Positions 44,002 through 53,882 of a stretch of 54,158 nt of DNA are shown here, in pieces. This stretch comes from Gammaproteobacteria bacterium (GTDB lineage: Bacteria > Pseudomonadota > Gammaproteobacteria > UBA6429 > Thiohalophilaceae), in contig JAHECZ010000018.1 in NCBI GenBank assembly GCA_024641475.1, forward strand, positions 1-54,158. The letters are read 5' to 3'. How positions within the stretch are numbered: position 1 is the first letter of the stretch; each line of letters begins with the position of its first letter. Below the pieces are notes generated by a model. That model did no database searches. It saw only the letters and a program-made list of their open reading frames with translations, and was not told the origin of the DNA. The position numbers and the translations under genes are program-made.

Positions 44002-45045
44002 TTAGACAGTCGGACTATTCGATGTTACCCGGTTGCGCCCTGCACGTTTGGATGAATAGAGTGCATCATCCGCACGCTGTATATAGCTATCGATCTCTTC
44101 CCCACAGGTATATTCTGTCACCCCGATAGAGACGGTGACACTTCCCACTACCTGGCCGGTTTCAGTGCGTCTGAGTTTGCTGCGTTCAACCGTGATACGT
44201 AACATTTCAGCAACCCGCAGCGCGTTTTCCAATGCGGTTCCTGGCAGAAGGACTGCGAACTCTTCTCCGCCGAATCGGGCTACCGTATCCTTGCCTTTCA
44301 CGTTTGAAGAAAGCAATACACCGACATTGCGCAACACCTTATCACCCACCAAATGTCCATAGGTATCATTCACTGTTTTAAAGTGATCGATATCAAGAAT
44401 CAACAGACTCAACGCCTGCTTGCTTTGCGATGCTTCGTTACAGGCAAGCTGTAATGCTGTTTCGAATCCACGCCGGTTGACTAACCCGGTTAAGGAATCG
44501 GTCGTCACCTGCTGACGAGTGCGTTCCAGTTCTTCGCGCAAGGTATCGATCTCGTGACGAGTCTCGTCCAGCATCTGCTTGAGTGAGATACTGTTTTGCG
44601 CCAGCGTATTTGTTTCCTCCACTACTTCACCCACAATGACACGTAACTCTTCGACTGACGGCCCTTGCTTGAGGCGTCGGGAATTGGCTTCCAGACATGA
44701 CGCCGATAGTGTTGCAACCTGACTTGCCTGGGTCATGCCAGACATGGTTTCCATGATCAGGCTGCGCATTTCTGTGCGGATTTCTTCCAGACGGCGTTTA
44801 TCTTCATCCCAGATATATTGTCGAAATAAATGTCTGGCCGTTTCGGGATTAAATGTACCGAGCTTAAAAGCATTATCGATCGCTTCACGCAATTCTGGCA
44901 CATTGCCTGTTACATATTCAAAAGCCAGGGTAAAATTGACTGGATTCGGTGCAAGCCCATGCTTGCCGAGAAATGCGAGCGATAAGCGCAGCAATTCACT
45001 TGCCTCAGCAGGATTGTCGGTATACTTTAGCGTTGTACTATCCAT
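44002..45045 (-). CDS. GGDEF diguanylate cyclase
   Basis: 347 residues, soluble. The N-terminal part (1-125) is helical with an NPVNFTLAFEYVTG stretch, followed by a coiled coil to about 180. The GGDEF domain (181-340) has TDSLTGLVNRRGFE, LDIDHFKTVNDTYGHLVGD and the active GGEEF at 259-263, so it should make c-di-GMP. At the product-inhibition site the usual RxxD is KGKD (250-253), with Lys replacing Arg, so feedback may be weak. It may feed the PilZ-like DUF1631 neighbour or the type IV pili; both are inference. Confidence 0.93.
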   Translation of the reverse strand: MDSTTLKYTDNPAEASELLRLSLAFLGKHGLAPNPVNFTLAFEYVTGNVPELREAIDNAFKLGTFNPETARHLFRQYIWDEDKRRLEEIRTEMRSLIMETMSGMTQASQVATLSASCLEANSRRLKQGPSVEELRVIVGEVVEETNTLAQNSISLKQMLDETRHEIDTLREELERTRQQVTTDSLTGLVNRRGFETALQLACNEASQSKQALSLLILDIDHFKTVNDTYGHLVGDKVLRNVGVLLSSNVKGKDTVARFGGEEFAVLLPGTALENALRVAEMLRITVERSKLRRTETGQVVGSVTVSIGVTEYTCGEEIDSYIQRADDALYSSKRAGRNRVTSNSPTV

Positions 45046-45170
45046 TTTCGACTCAATCTTACTCTGTATTCGATAATCAAACTGGTTATAGACCGATAGT
45101 TTATCTGATTTTGCTGTGCTAGCCCATGTTATATATTAACGCCTGCAGCCAAAGGACGATAGATAGTCTA

Positions 45171-46676
45171 TTACCCATTGGGCAATCCGATCGTACGGCT
45201 GCCACCGTAGCCGCGGCGCAGATCCAGACGACGGATAAACTCCGCCATAATGATTTCGTACAGACGGTCCCCCAGCATCGAATCTTCGACACCGGCATCG
45301 ATGTTAGGATTATCATTGATCTCGATCACAAAAACACCACGTTCGTTATGTTTGATGTCCACGCCATACAAGCCATCACCAATTAATTGCGCCAGACGTA
45401 AAGCTACTTTGATGACTTCTTCTGGTACCTGCTCAATGGGAAAGGCCTTGAAAGTACCTTCATGGGCACGACCCTGGTTGTCATGTTTGACAATCTGCCA
45501 GTGTTCCCGTGACATAAAGTATTGGCAGGCAAAAATTGTCTGGCCGTTAAGGATACCAATACGCCAGTCGTATTCGGTATAAAGATATTCCTGGGTTAAA
45601 ATCAGATCGGATTGCTTGAACATGGGTTCGGCAAGTTGACGAAATTCCGCGGCATTCGCCGCTTTAAACACACCGCGTGAAAACGAGCCATCCGGAATTT
45701 TCAGTACCGCCGGAAATACCATCTTATCAACCAGGTTGGTCCAGTTAGACTTATGCAATATTTCGGTTTGCGGCATAGGGATACGATTGGTACGCATCAA
45801 ATCCGTCAAAAATATCTTGTTGCTGCATTTCACGATGGAATCCGGATCATCAATAACAATCATGCCTTCGTTTTCCGCCTTCTTGGCAAATCGATAGGTA
45901 TGATGATCGATATTGGTAGTTTCACGAATAAATAACGCATCGAACTCGGCAAGACGGTTAAAATCCTTCTTCTCAATTAATTCGACATCAACATCCAGGC
46001 GCTTGCCGGCTTTGACAAATTTATTTAAAGCTGCCCGATCCGATGGTGGCAATTTCTCGGCGGGATTAAACAAAATTGCCATATCATAACGTGTGGTGGT
46101 CTTGGTTTTAGGAGACCGCCATGGCTTGCTCATGTATTGATTTAATGCAGCAATAAAGAATTCTTCCTGTACGGGTGTCAAACGATGCATGTGCAGTCGG
46201 CGTATCGCTGCAATTTCCCATAAACGATCTCGCTCGAAGGTTACACGCATCAACGGCGTCCTAAACAACTCATAAAGCTGCCGAGCGATATCCTGTAGCG
46301 CTTCATTGGCGGTCTGACCAAAAAAAATATCAATTTCAACTGTTTGGTCAACAGGATCTGGATTTATCTTGGCAAGAGCCTTCTGTAAATCCCGATCCAA
46401 ATCCGCCGCATTTAAACTATAGATTTTTTTACTGGATAAATCTGTCAGAGTACGTACGGATGGCAGAATTTTGTGCTTACGAGCCTCCGCCAGCAAGGAA
46501 CAATAATAACCCGTGCTCAGATAACTGTAATCACGGCATAAATTTATAATACGTAGATTTTTTTTCTTGGAAAATGCATCACTATTCAGATATTCCTGCG
46601 CAGTCATGCGCATCACGTCGGGGTAGTTCTTTTTCCAGTCACGTGGCTCTTCAATGAGCACCAAATGGGTTGCCAT
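45171..46676 (-). CDS. RimK-family ATP-grasp ligase with N-terminal extension
   Basis: 501 residues. The first about 200 residues form a family-specific extension (HLVLIEEPRDWKKNYPDVMR at the start). The ATP-grasp part (about 255-490) has AVLKIPDGSFSRGVFKA, EYLYTEYDWRIGILNG and metal ligands in VFVIEINDNPNIDAGVED. RimK relatives add Glu or other amino acids to peptide or protein ends by forming amide bonds. It starts 9 bases after the GNAT/C39 gene, so the two form a unit. The modified substrate is unknown. Confidence 0.88.
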   Translation of the reverse strand: MATHLVLIEEPRDWKKNYPDVMRMTAQEYLNSDAFSKKKNLRIINLCRDYSYLSTGYYCSLLAEARKHKILPSVRTLTDLSSKKIYSLNAADLDRDLQKALAKINPDPVDQTVEIDIFFGQTANEALQDIARQLYELFRTPLMRVTFERDRLWEIAAIRRLHMHRLTPVQEEFFIAALNQYMSKPWRSPKTKTTTRYDMAILFNPAEKLPPSDRAALNKFVKAGKRLDVDVELIEKKDFNRLAEFDALFIRETTNIDHHTYRFAKKAENEGMIVIDDPDSIVKCSNKIFLTDLMRTNRIPMPQTEILHKSNWTNLVDKMVFPAVLKIPDGSFSRGVFKAANAAEFRQLAEPMFKQSDLILTQEYLYTEYDWRIGILNGQTIFACQYFMSREHWQIVKHDNQGRAHEGTFKAFPIEQVPEEVIKVALRLAQLIGDGLYGVDIKHNERGVFVIEINDNPNIDAGVEDSMLGDRLYEIIMAEFIRRLDLRRGYGGSRTIGLPNG

Positions 46677-46685
46677 GTTACCTCT

Positions 46686-47789
46686 CTACAGTTCTTTTCT
46701 TGGCGGCTTGATGATGAGTACCGCTTTGAGCCCGGATCGCCCATAACGGGACATGCGCGTAAAATCATTTTTAGGAACGGGCATATTCACGCAGTCAATG
46801 ACGCTGCGTTCTGCATCCGTTGTCACATAGGGATCATGTGCATAAACATAATTGCTATCAAAACCGGTCACGACAATCCAGTGTGGCGTTTTTTCTTTAT
46901 AAATACGATACAGGCTTATTAACACAATAGGGATTCCGCCTTCGTCAAATTTAACCTGTAGCTCATCGACACTCAAGGTGCTATGTTCAAATTTCACCGG
47001 CAATTTTGCCAATTCATTCACCATATCATCCTGAACCAGACGCATCACCTCTTTCTTTTCATCACTGCGTACACTGTCAACAAACAAGGTGCTGGCATCA
47101 CTGACATAGAGTTCCACTTCAAACCCGCGCCGATATGCCGCCAAAGCCATACCGTAAGGTCCACAACCACCATGCCCGGACGTCATAAATACCGTCGTCG
47201 ATTCCCGCCATAAACGCAACTCCAGCTCACGTGTTTTTTCAATCTTGGGATTGAGAGCATGCATCGCCATCATTAATGCAGCCGGACCGCAGGTAAATTC
47301 CAATGTCTGCGCGTAATATGGTACGCGTACAATATCGGGTTTAAGCTGGGGGGCCAGGGATTTTTCAAAGCGCAAGGCATCGGCATGATCTTCATAGTAA
47401 TCATGAGTCATGGCAAATTGCTTGTAGCCAAATTTCTGATACATCGTGATGGCAGCGCGATTATCCGGCCGCACTTCCAGACGTAACGCAATGCAATGGT
47501 GTTGTAAGGCCGCTTGTTCTGCAGCACGCATGAGTTCTGTGCCGATTTTCTTGCCAGTATGTGCAGGATGTACCGCGATTGAATAGATACGTGCCAAAGA
47601 AATACCGGTACTAAATAATAGAATCAAATAACCGCATATCATTCCTTCACTTTCATACACCAGCGTCGTGGCATTTGCCTTGGTCAGCAGATAGCGGAAT
47701 GTCCGGCGCGAAAACCGATCTATCGTGAAGGCCAGATCTTCAATGTTGACGAGTTGATCCAGATCGGCCAACGTGGCAATTCGTATCAT
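46686..47789 (-). CDS. GNAT acetyltransferase fused to C39-like cysteine peptidase
   Basis: 367 residues. Residues 1-145 are a RimI-like GNAT domain (SIAVHPAHTGKKIGTELMRA, LRLEVRPDNRAAITMYQKFG). Residues 155-340 are a C39-like papain-fold domain with Gln161, Cys167 (LEFTCGPAALMMAM), His303 (TPHWIVVTGF) and Asp319 (VYAHDP), so the triad looks intact. There is no ABC transporter part and no membrane helix. With the RimK-like ligase downstream it may trim, acetylate and extend a peptide or protein N- or C-terminus. This pairing recurs in proteobacteria as far as I know, but its substrate is not established. Confidence 0.88.
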   Translation of the reverse strand: MIRIATLADLDQLVNIEDLAFTIDRFSRRTFRYLLTKANATTLVYESEGMICGYLILLFSTGISLARIYSIAVHPAHTGKKIGTELMRAAEQAALQHHCIALRLEVRPDNRAAITMYQKFGYKQFAMTHDYYEDHADALRFEKSLAPQLKPDIVRVPYYAQTLEFTCGPAALMMAMHALNPKIEKTRELELRLWRESTTVFMTSGHGGCGPYGMALAAYRRGFEVELYVSDASTLFVDSVRSDEKKEVMRLVQDDMVNELAKLPVKFEHSTLSVDELQVKFDEGGIPIVLISLYRIYKEKTPHWIVVTGFDSNYVYAHDPYVTTDAERSVIDCVNMPVPKNDFTRMSRYGRSGLKAVLIIKPPRKEL

Positions 47790-47915
47790 AATATTCTGCT
47801 TAGCAGGAATGGTGGGGCATGCTGAGACATGTTAAGCGCAATTATTTTTATGCGAGTTATGAAAGGTAATTACAATGTGATGGCACCAAATTCTGTATCG
47901 GTACCACCACAATGC

Positions 47916-48152
47916 TTATAAATCGAAATCGTCGCCTAACTCTTTTTTCAGGCGGCGTTCTTCCAGATATTGCTCCAGTTTCCGACGCATAATCATCCGC
48001 CGTGCAACTTCGTCTTCATTTTTTGCAAACTGTGCCGGGTCTTCGACCTCGGCATCGACTTCTACAATTTCATCTTCAATCAGCTCGTCACTACCGCCAG
48101 AGGTTTGCTCTTTGGCGTTTGTAGACTGCACAGCTTTTTTCTTCTTAGCCAT
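47916..48152 (-). CDS. Small charged protein, PA3496-like
   Basis: 78 residues. A Lys-rich start (MAKKKKAVQ) and an acidic middle (DELIEDEIVEVDAEVEDP) lead to a conserved helical end (RRMIMRRKLEQYLEERRLKK then ELGDDFDL). The end matches the Pseudomonas PA3496-type small proteins, described as putative envelope-integrity factors. It is likely real because of this conserved tail. It lies between the GNAT/C39 gene and ssb on the same strand. Confidence 0.65.
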   Translation of the reverse strand: MAKKKKAVQSTNAKEQTSGGSDELIEDEIVEVDAEVEDPAQFAKNEDEVARRMIMRRKLEQYLEERRLKKELGDDFDL

Positions 48153-48230
48153 ACGTCCAACTCTCCAACTACCTATGTTATCTAACCAATGCCCTAGTTA
48201 TCGGCACAGCTCGCGGCTGTGTTAGCCCAT

Positions 48231-48266
48231 AAATAAGGGCCCGTGTCTTAAAATCAACGCGGGCCC
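48231..48266 (-). terminator. Rho-independent terminator after ssb
   Basis: GGGCCCGTGT (48237-48246) pairs with ACGCGGGCCC (48257-48266), 10 pairs with one G-U, around a 10-base loop. On the minus strand TTATTTATG follows. It ends transcription coming from ssb. Confidence 0.75.
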
Positions 48267-48327
48267 ATCTATTAAAATAGTACACGCCTTCGCTTTAAGG
48301 GTTATGCCCCGGAAAAGACGCCTTTAA

Positions 48328-48777
48328 TCAAAATGGAATGTCGTCGTCAAAGCCATTGTCCCCGGCCATGGCGGGTGCCATATCCTGGGAATGGTTGTCG
48401 GTTTCTGCTGCGGCATGGCTGCCACCGCCACCACCACCACTGCTTCCTAACATCTGCATCTCATTTGCCACGATTTCGGTGGTATAGCGATCTTGACCCT
48501 GCTGATCCTGCCACTTACGCGTCTGCAGACGTCCATCAATATAAACTTTTGAGCCTTTTTTAAGATATTCGCCGGCGATCTCAGCTAATTTGCGGAACAT
48601 GACCACTCGATGCCACTCAGTTTTTTCCTGTTGCGCACCCGAGGCCTTGTCTTTCCAGGCTTCCGACGTGGCGATGGTAATCGTGGCGACAGGCTGACCA
48701 TTGGGCATATAGCGGACTTCAGGATCTTTACCCAAATTTCCGATCAACATGACTTTATTCAACGTACCTTTTGCCAT
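48328..48777 (-). CDS. ssb: Single-stranded DNA-binding protein
   Basis: 149 residues. The OB fold covers about 1-110 ([60 protein letters not shown]). A Gly-rich linker and the acidic tip DDDIPF, which recruits repair and replication partners, follow. GAGGGGGT upstream is a strong ribosome site. It is next to the MFS gene and uvrA, the usual gammaproteobacterial order. No LexA box (CTGT-N8-ACAG) was found upstream. Confidence 0.98.
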   Translation of the reverse strand: MAKGTLNKVMLIGNLGKDPEVRYMPNGQPVATITIATSEAWKDKASGAQQEKTEWHRVVMFRKLAEIAGEYLKKGSKVYIDGRLQTRKWQDQQGQDRYTTEIVANEMQMLGSSGGGGGGSHAAAETDNHSQDMAPAMAGDNGFDDDIPF

Positions 48778-48792
48778 TGCTACCCCCTCGAA

Positions 48793-50193
48793 TTAAGTGC
48801 TGGTCTCTTGTTCAACCGGGGCCAAAGAGTACGCATACAACGCGTCTTTGTCCAAGGCTTTCTGATCGACTTTTAGATAGGCCACACCCTCCTGAGCCAT
48901 CACCACAGCCTCACTGACACCTGTTATGGCCAGGAGTGTCTGTGCCAGCTGTCGGGCTTTTTCATCGGGCATAGTGCCTACTTTGAGCAGCTGACTGCTG
49001 AGATAGGGGGGTTGACGCATACCCAGTGCCAGTCCAAACCAGATGAGCATGAGCACGCCATTTACCGCAAATACCGCTTCCAAACTGAAGTGACCACTAA
49101 CATAGCCTGCACAAATCGCCCCGAGAAAAGCCCCGAGGAATTGAAATGTCGAAAATGCGCCCATCGCAGTGCCTCGATGCGCAGCCGGTGCATATTTGGC
49201 GACCAGCGAGGGCAAACTGGCTTCGAGCAAGTTAAACCCGATAAAAAATACAAAAACGCACACGATAAGCCCGCCCCACCACAGTTGAGCAAACTCCCAT
49301 AAGCCAAATGAAGCCAGCGTCAACGTCACTACTGCAGCTATAAAGACTTGTTTGAGAAGACGACGGCGCTCACCCAGAAAGATAAATGGGATAACAACCG
49401 CGATGGAAACCAGCAAAGCAGGTAAATAGATCTGCCAATGACGATTCGACGCAAAATGGTGCTGTTCTGCCATGATTAATGGCAGGCTAAAGAAGGTTGC
49501 TGTCACGACACAATGCAGTAACAGCACACCCAGATTCAGGCGCAACAATTGTCCATCACCCAATACATGGCTCAGCCAGGCCCATTCGACCTCGGTGTCA
49601 CGGTGGAATCGGGCTATCGGTGCATGCGGGATAAATACCTGTACAAGTACGAGTGCACCAACAGCTAAGCCAGCCGTTAACATGAAAATTCCGGATACGC
49701 CAATCCAGCCCTTCAGGATTGGCCCCATGACGATAGCCAGGGCAAACGACAATCCTATGCTGCCCCCAATCATGGCCATAACCTTGAGACGATGTTCCTC
49801 GCGGGTCATATCGGCGGCGAGAGCCATTACCGCACCGGCAATTGCGCCCATTCCCTGCATAGCACGGCCCAGCATAACGCCATAAATATGATCCGATACC
49901 GCAGCGATCACGCTACCCACGGCAAACAGAACTAACCCACCCAATATGACTGGCCGTCGTCCGATCCGATCTGATAAACGGCCCAAGGGAATTTGCAGAA
50001 TACTTTGTGTCAGACCATACAGCCCGAATGCCCACCCCGCTAATGCCGGTGTGTAACCGCTTAACGTCTTGGCATAGAGCGAGAACACCGGTAAAACCAT
50101 GAACAACCCTAGCATGCGCGAGGCAAACACCCCGGCAAGCACCAGTGCGGTGCGCCGTTCGGTCGCCAGCATACGATCGGAAATACGTGCCAT
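48793..50193 (-). CDS. MFS transporter with C-terminal YajR-like domain
   Basis: 466 residues from ATG 50193 (MARISDRMLATERRTALVLA); the frame extends to 50331 but that part runs through the uvrA promoter. It has twelve membrane helices, with motif A in GRLSDRIGRRPVILGG. After helix 12, about 65 cytoplasmic residues (DEKARQLAQTLLAITGVSEA, VVMAQEGVAYLKVD) look like the ferredoxin-fold domain at the end of E. coli YajR. It is an inner-membrane exporter of unknown substrate. The ssb-MFS-uvrA neighbourhood is conserved. Confidence 0.88.
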   Translation of the reverse strand: MARISDRMLATERRTALVLAGVFASRMLGLFMVLPVFSLYAKTLSGYTPALAGWAFGLYGLTQSILQIPLGRLSDRIGRRPVILGGLVLFAVGSVIAAVSDHIYGVMLGRAMQGMGAIAGAVMALAADMTREEHRLKVMAMIGGSIGLSFALAIVMGPILKGWIGVSGIFMLTAGLAVGALVLVQVFIPHAPIARFHRDTEVEWAWLSHVLGDGQLLRLNLGVLLLHCVVTATFFSLPLIMAEQHHFASNRHWQIYLPALLVSIAVVIPFIFLGERRRLLKQVFIAAVVTLTLASFGLWEFAQLWWGGLIVCVFVFFIGFNLLEASLPSLVAKYAPAAHRGTAMGAFSTFQFLGAFLGAICAGYVSGHFSLEAVFAVNGVLMLIWFGLALGMRQPPYLSSQLLKVGTMPDEKARQLAQTLLAITGVSEAVVMAQEGVAYLKVDQKALDKDALYAYSLAPVEQETST

Positions 50194-50233
50194 GACAAAG
50201 ACAATCCTTGGTGAGAGCAACTTGCGGGGAATT

Positions 50234-50263
50234 TTGCGTCGACCCCGATCTGGCGCGTATATT
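50234..50263 (+). promoter_or_regulatory. Possible sigma-70 promoter for uvrA
   Basis: TTGCGT (50234-50239), 18-base spacer, TATATT (50258-50263). The -35 is weak (3 of 6), the -10 good (5 of 6). No SOS box is visible. Confidence 0.45.
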
Positions 50264-50295
50264 AGCAGGTTTGATTGGTATGGAAAAAATCTTGT

Positions 50296-53139
50296 ATGGA
50301 TAAAATTGTCATTCGGGGTGCACGCACGCACAACCTTAAGAATATCGACCTGGAGTTACCACGCGACAAGCTAATTGTCATAACCGGCCTGTCCGGTTCG
50401 GGTAAATCATCGCTCGCCTTTGACACGATATATGCTGAAGGTCAGCGCCGTTATGTCGAATCGCTTTCGGCTTATGCCCGTCAATTCCTCTCGATGATGG
50501 AAAAACCGGACGTAGATCACATTGAAGGACTGTCACCGGCAATTGCCATCGAACAAAAATCCACCTCGCATAATCCGCGATCTACTGTTGGCACCATCAC
50601 AGAAATTTACGACTACTTGCGCTTGTTATTCGCACGTGCGGGTGAACCGCGCTGCCCGGATCACCAACTACCACTCAATGCACAAACTGTTAGTCAGATG
50701 GTGGATCAAATTTTAGCCTTACCCGAAGGCACCAAGGTCATGTTACTCGCGCCGTTGATCGAAGAGCGCAAAGGCGAACATCTCCAGGTTATCGAACAAT
50801 TACGTGCAAATGGTTATATTCGTGCGCGTATAGATGGTGAAGTCATTGAACTGGATCAACCTGTCAAGAAAATGGACTTGCACCGCAAGCATACGATCGA
50901 AGCCGTGATCGATCGTTTCAAGGTGCGTGCAGATATTGCACAACGACTGGCGGATTCAATTGAGACCGCACTGAATTTATCGGAAGGTATCATTCGCGTT
51001 GCTTTCATGGAGGAAAAGCGCCGTGAACTGGTTTTCTCGGCACGTTATGCCTGCCCACAATGCGGTTACTCCATCAGCGAACTCGAACCACGAATGTTTT
51101 CATTTAACAATCCCAGTGGAGCCTGCCCCAGTTGTGATGGATTGGGCGTTAAACAATTTTTTGATCCGGAACGGATTGTTTCCAGTCCTGAGCTCAGCCT
51201 GGCCAGTGGAGCGATACGTGGCTGGGATCGCAATAATATGTATTACTTCCAGATGCTCAGCTCGCTGGCGAAGCATTTCCAATTTGATATGGATAAGCCT
51301 TTTGGCAAATTATCCAAAAAGATTCGTGACATTATTCTTAATGGCAGCGGTGATGAATCAATCAAATTTACTTACCAGAATGATCGCGGCAATAAAACCA
51401 TCAAACAGCAACCGTTTGAGGGGATTCTTCCAAACATGCAGCGTCGCTATCACGAATCCGGATCAGCCTTGATACGTGAAGAACTCTCCAAGTTTCTCAG
51501 TCATCAGGTTTGTCCGGAGTGCGACGGCGCACGACTGACTCGATCCGCCCGGCATGTTTATATTCAGGAAAAATCCCTGCCAGATATTGCAGCCGTTTCA
51601 ATCGAAAACTGCCATGCCTTTTTTACCACGCTGCGTCTACCAGGTCGACGGGGAGAAATCGCGGTAAAAATAGTCAAGGAAATACTGGAGCGACTTAAAT
51701 TTCTCATCAACGTGGGGTTGGACTATCTGACTTTAAGCCGTAGTGCCGAGACGCTATCCGGTGGCGAAGCACAACGCATACGCCTGGCCAGTCAAATCGG
51801 TGCGGGCCTGGTGGGTGTGATGTATGTTCTGGATGAACCATCGATTGGGCTGCATCAACGCGACAACACCCGTTTGCTCAGTACGCTGACACAATTGCGC
51901 GATCTGGGTAATACTGTGATTGTTGTTGAGCATGACGAGGAAGCAATCCTCGCTGCTGACCATGTCGTCGATATCGGTCCCGGCGCGGGTGTACACGGTG
52001 GACAAATAATTGCGCAAGGTACACCGCAACATATCCTGGATCATCCTGATTCACTCACCGGTGCCTATTTGTCAGGGAAACAAACGATTCAAGCCCCCGC
52101 CAAACGCACCCCTCCCGATAAAGAAAAAATGATCGAGATCAGCGCGGCAGGTGGCAATAATCTCAAAAATCTCAACGTCAGTATTCCAGTCGGGTTGATG
52201 ACTGCCATTACCGGCGTTTCCGGATCAGGTAAATCCACCTTGATCAATGACACGTTATACCGCCATGCCGCGTTACACATTAATGGTAGTGGTGAAGATC
52301 CAGCTCCGTGTGATGCAATAAATGGTTTGGATCACTTCGATCAGATTGTTGATATTGATCAAAGCCCGATTGGGCGCACACCAAGATCCAACCCGGCCAC
52401 CTACGCCGGCCTGTTTACGCCGATGCGCGATTTATTCGCCGGGACTCAGGAAGCTCGCGCACGTGGCTATAATCCTGGCCGTTTCAGCTTCAATGTCAAA
52501 GGTGGACGTTGTGAAGCCTGTGAAGGTGACGGTGTCATTAAAGTCGAGATGCATTTCTTGCCGGATATTTATGTACCATGCGATATCTGCAAAGGTAAAC
52601 GTTATAATCGGGAAACGCTGGAAATTCGCTATAAAGGCAAAAACATCTACGAAATTCTGGAGATGACTGTCGAGGATGCCAATGATTTTTTCCACGCTGT
52701 ACCGCCGCTTAAACGCAAACTGCAGACTTTGATGGATGTCGGATTAAGTTACATCAAACTCGGCCAGAATGCCACCACCCTGTCCGGCGGTGAAGCACAA
52801 CGCGTCAAACTATCCCGCGAGCTCTCCAAGCGCGACACCGGCCGCACACTTTACATTCTCGATGAACCTACGACTGGACTGCATTTTCATGATATCAAAC
52901 AATTATTGCAGGTGTTATTACGTCTACGTGAACACGGCAATACTATTATCGTCATTGAACATAATCTGGATGTCATTAAAACCTGTGATTGGGTTATCGA
53001 TTTGGGGCCAGAAGGAGGAGATAAAGGCGGTACACTAGTTGCCTGCGGCACGCCTGAGAGTATTAGCAAAACAAAAAAATCTTATACCGGACAATATTTA
53101 CAGCACGCGCTCAAACAAACAGCAATTGAGAAAATATAA
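50296..53139 (+). CDS. uvrA: Excinuclease ABC subunit A
   Basis: 947 residues from ATG 50296 ([20 protein letters not shown]). It is the damage-recognition ATPase of nucleotide excision repair. Two ABC ATPase halves have Walker [10 protein letters not shown] (N) and GVSGSGKST (C), and signature LSGGEAQRI and LSGGEAQRV. Zinc modules are [20 protein letters not shown] through CPSCDG and [14 protein letters not shown] through CDICKG. It is complete. It is divergent from the MFS gene and followed by a perfect terminator. Confidence 0.98.
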   Translation: MDKIVIRGARTHNLKNIDLELPRDKLIVITGLSGSGKSSLAFDTIYAEGQRRYVESLSAYARQFLSMMEKPDVDHIEGLSPAIAIEQKSTSHNPRSTVGTITEIYDYLRLLFARAGEPRCPDHQLPLNAQTVSQMVDQILALPEGTKVMLLAPLIEERKGEHLQVIEQLRANGYIRARIDGEVIELDQPVKKMDLHRKHTIEAVIDRFKVRADIAQRLADSIETALNLSEGIIRVAFMEEKRRELVFSARYACPQCGYSISELEPRMFSFNNPSGACPSCDGLGVKQFFDPERIVSSPELSLASGAIRGWDRNNMYYFQMLSSLAKHFQFDMDKPFGKLSKKIRDIILNGSGDESIKFTYQNDRGNKTIKQQPFEGILPNMQRRYHESGSALIREELSKFLSHQVCPECDGARLTRSARHVYIQEKSLPDIAAVSIENCHAFFTTLRLPGRRGEIAVKIVKEILERLKFLINVGLDYLTLSRSAETLSGGEAQRIRLASQIGAGLVGVMYVLDEPSIGLHQRDNTRLLSTLTQLRDLGNTVIVVEHDEEAILAADHVVDIGPGAGVHGGQIIAQGTPQHILDHPDSLTGAYLSGKQTIQAPAKRTPPDKEKMIEISAAGGNNLKNLNVSIPVGLMTAITGVSGSGKSTLINDTLYRHAALHINGSGEDPAPCDAINGLDHFDQIVDIDQSPIGRTPRSNPATYAGLFTPMRDLFAGTQEARARGYNPGRFSFNVKGGRCEACEGDGVIKVEMHFLPDIYVPCDICKGKRYNRETLEIRYKGKNIYEILEMTVEDANDFFHAVPPLKRKLQTLMDVGLSYIKLGQNATTLSGGEAQRVKLSRELSKRDTGRTLYILDEPTTGLHFHDIKQLLQVLLRLREHGNTIIVIEHNLDVIKTCDWVIDLGPEGGDKGGTLVACGTPESISKTKKSYTGQYLQHALKQTAIEKI

Positions 53140-53170
53140 TATATTTCTTTAAACAAGTTCACTCTTCCAC

Positions 53171-53205
53171 AAACAATAAAGGGGCCGTTAGCCCCTTTAT
53201 TGTTT
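53171..53205. terminator. Bidirectional terminator between uvrA and the outer-membrane gene
   Basis: Perfect 15-bp stem (AAACAATAAAGGGGC and its complement, 53171-53185 and 53191-53205) with loop CGTTA. A runs on one side and T runs on the other let it work for both converging genes. Confidence 0.9.
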
Positions 53206-53217
53206 AAAATAATATCG

Positions 53218-53781
53218 TCAGAATTTAATGCCAGCGACGATACCAAAACTATTCCCATTGTATTTCGTATTACTATTCGAAATAGTATAGTCAATCAGGG
53301 TTAAGCGCCCACCGATATACACAGCACCCAAATCCCGATCTAATTCTAATAGTAATCCGAATGCATCATCGAATGGTACTGCGTATCCATAGTAAGTGTC
53401 ACTGTATTCAGGATTCAGATGATACGTAACACCTCCGCCTATTTTCCAACCGCCTGTTTTCATTAGCACTAACACATCAATTGGATAACGCGTAAAACGG
53501 ACGTCTCCGTTAGTTGCAAAAACCCCATCCTCTTTGACGCCAATGGTGATCCTGCTTTCCAATTCAGGACTTAAATCCAGTCCCACACCGATCCCAAATG
53601 AATATAACCCACCTGCATTGATATCCGAAGTTCCGGTACTTGTATAAACCGTAGCTAACCTGTCACCCCCAAAATGTAATCCACCTTCAAGGATTAAGCC
53701 ACTGGCAGCGTTACTCAAACCAACACTACTCAGAAAGAACATCCCGCTTAATATACCCATGCCTAACAATTTAGTACGCAT
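53218..53781 (-). CDS. Small outer-membrane beta-barrel-like protein
   Basis: 187 residues. GAGGAGG lies 6 bases before the ATG, a strong ribosome site. A signal peptide ends near SNA-ASG. The mature part alternates aromatic and polar residues with Gly-rich turns (YSFGIGVGLDLSPELESRIT, GGWKIGGGVTYHLNP, AVYIGGRLTLIDYTI) and ends in Phe (GIVAGIKF), typical of outer-membrane barrels of about eight strands. No specific family is recognised. It converges on uvrA. Confidence 0.75.
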   Translation of the reverse strand: MRTKLLGMGILSGMFFLSSVGLSNAASGLILEGGLHFGGDRLATVYTSTGTSDINAGGLYSFGIGVGLDLSPELESRITIGVKEDGVFATNGDVRFTRYPIDVLVLMKTGGWKIGGGVTYHLNPEYSDTYYGYAVPFDDAFGLLLELDRDLGAVYIGGRLTLIDYTISNSNTKYNGNSFGIVAGIKF

Positions 53782-53882
53782 TAGTGCCTCCTCGTAGTAA
53801 TAATTCCATCTTCATCTTGCATTTTAAACAATTAACCCCACCTGAATAATTACTTTGGGTTCAATATTCCACATATTACGAT

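Noticed and set aside
50194-50295. SOS (LexA) box between uvrA and the MFS/ssb genes
   Set aside because: No CTGT-N8-ACAG-like sequence in this interval or upstream of ssb.
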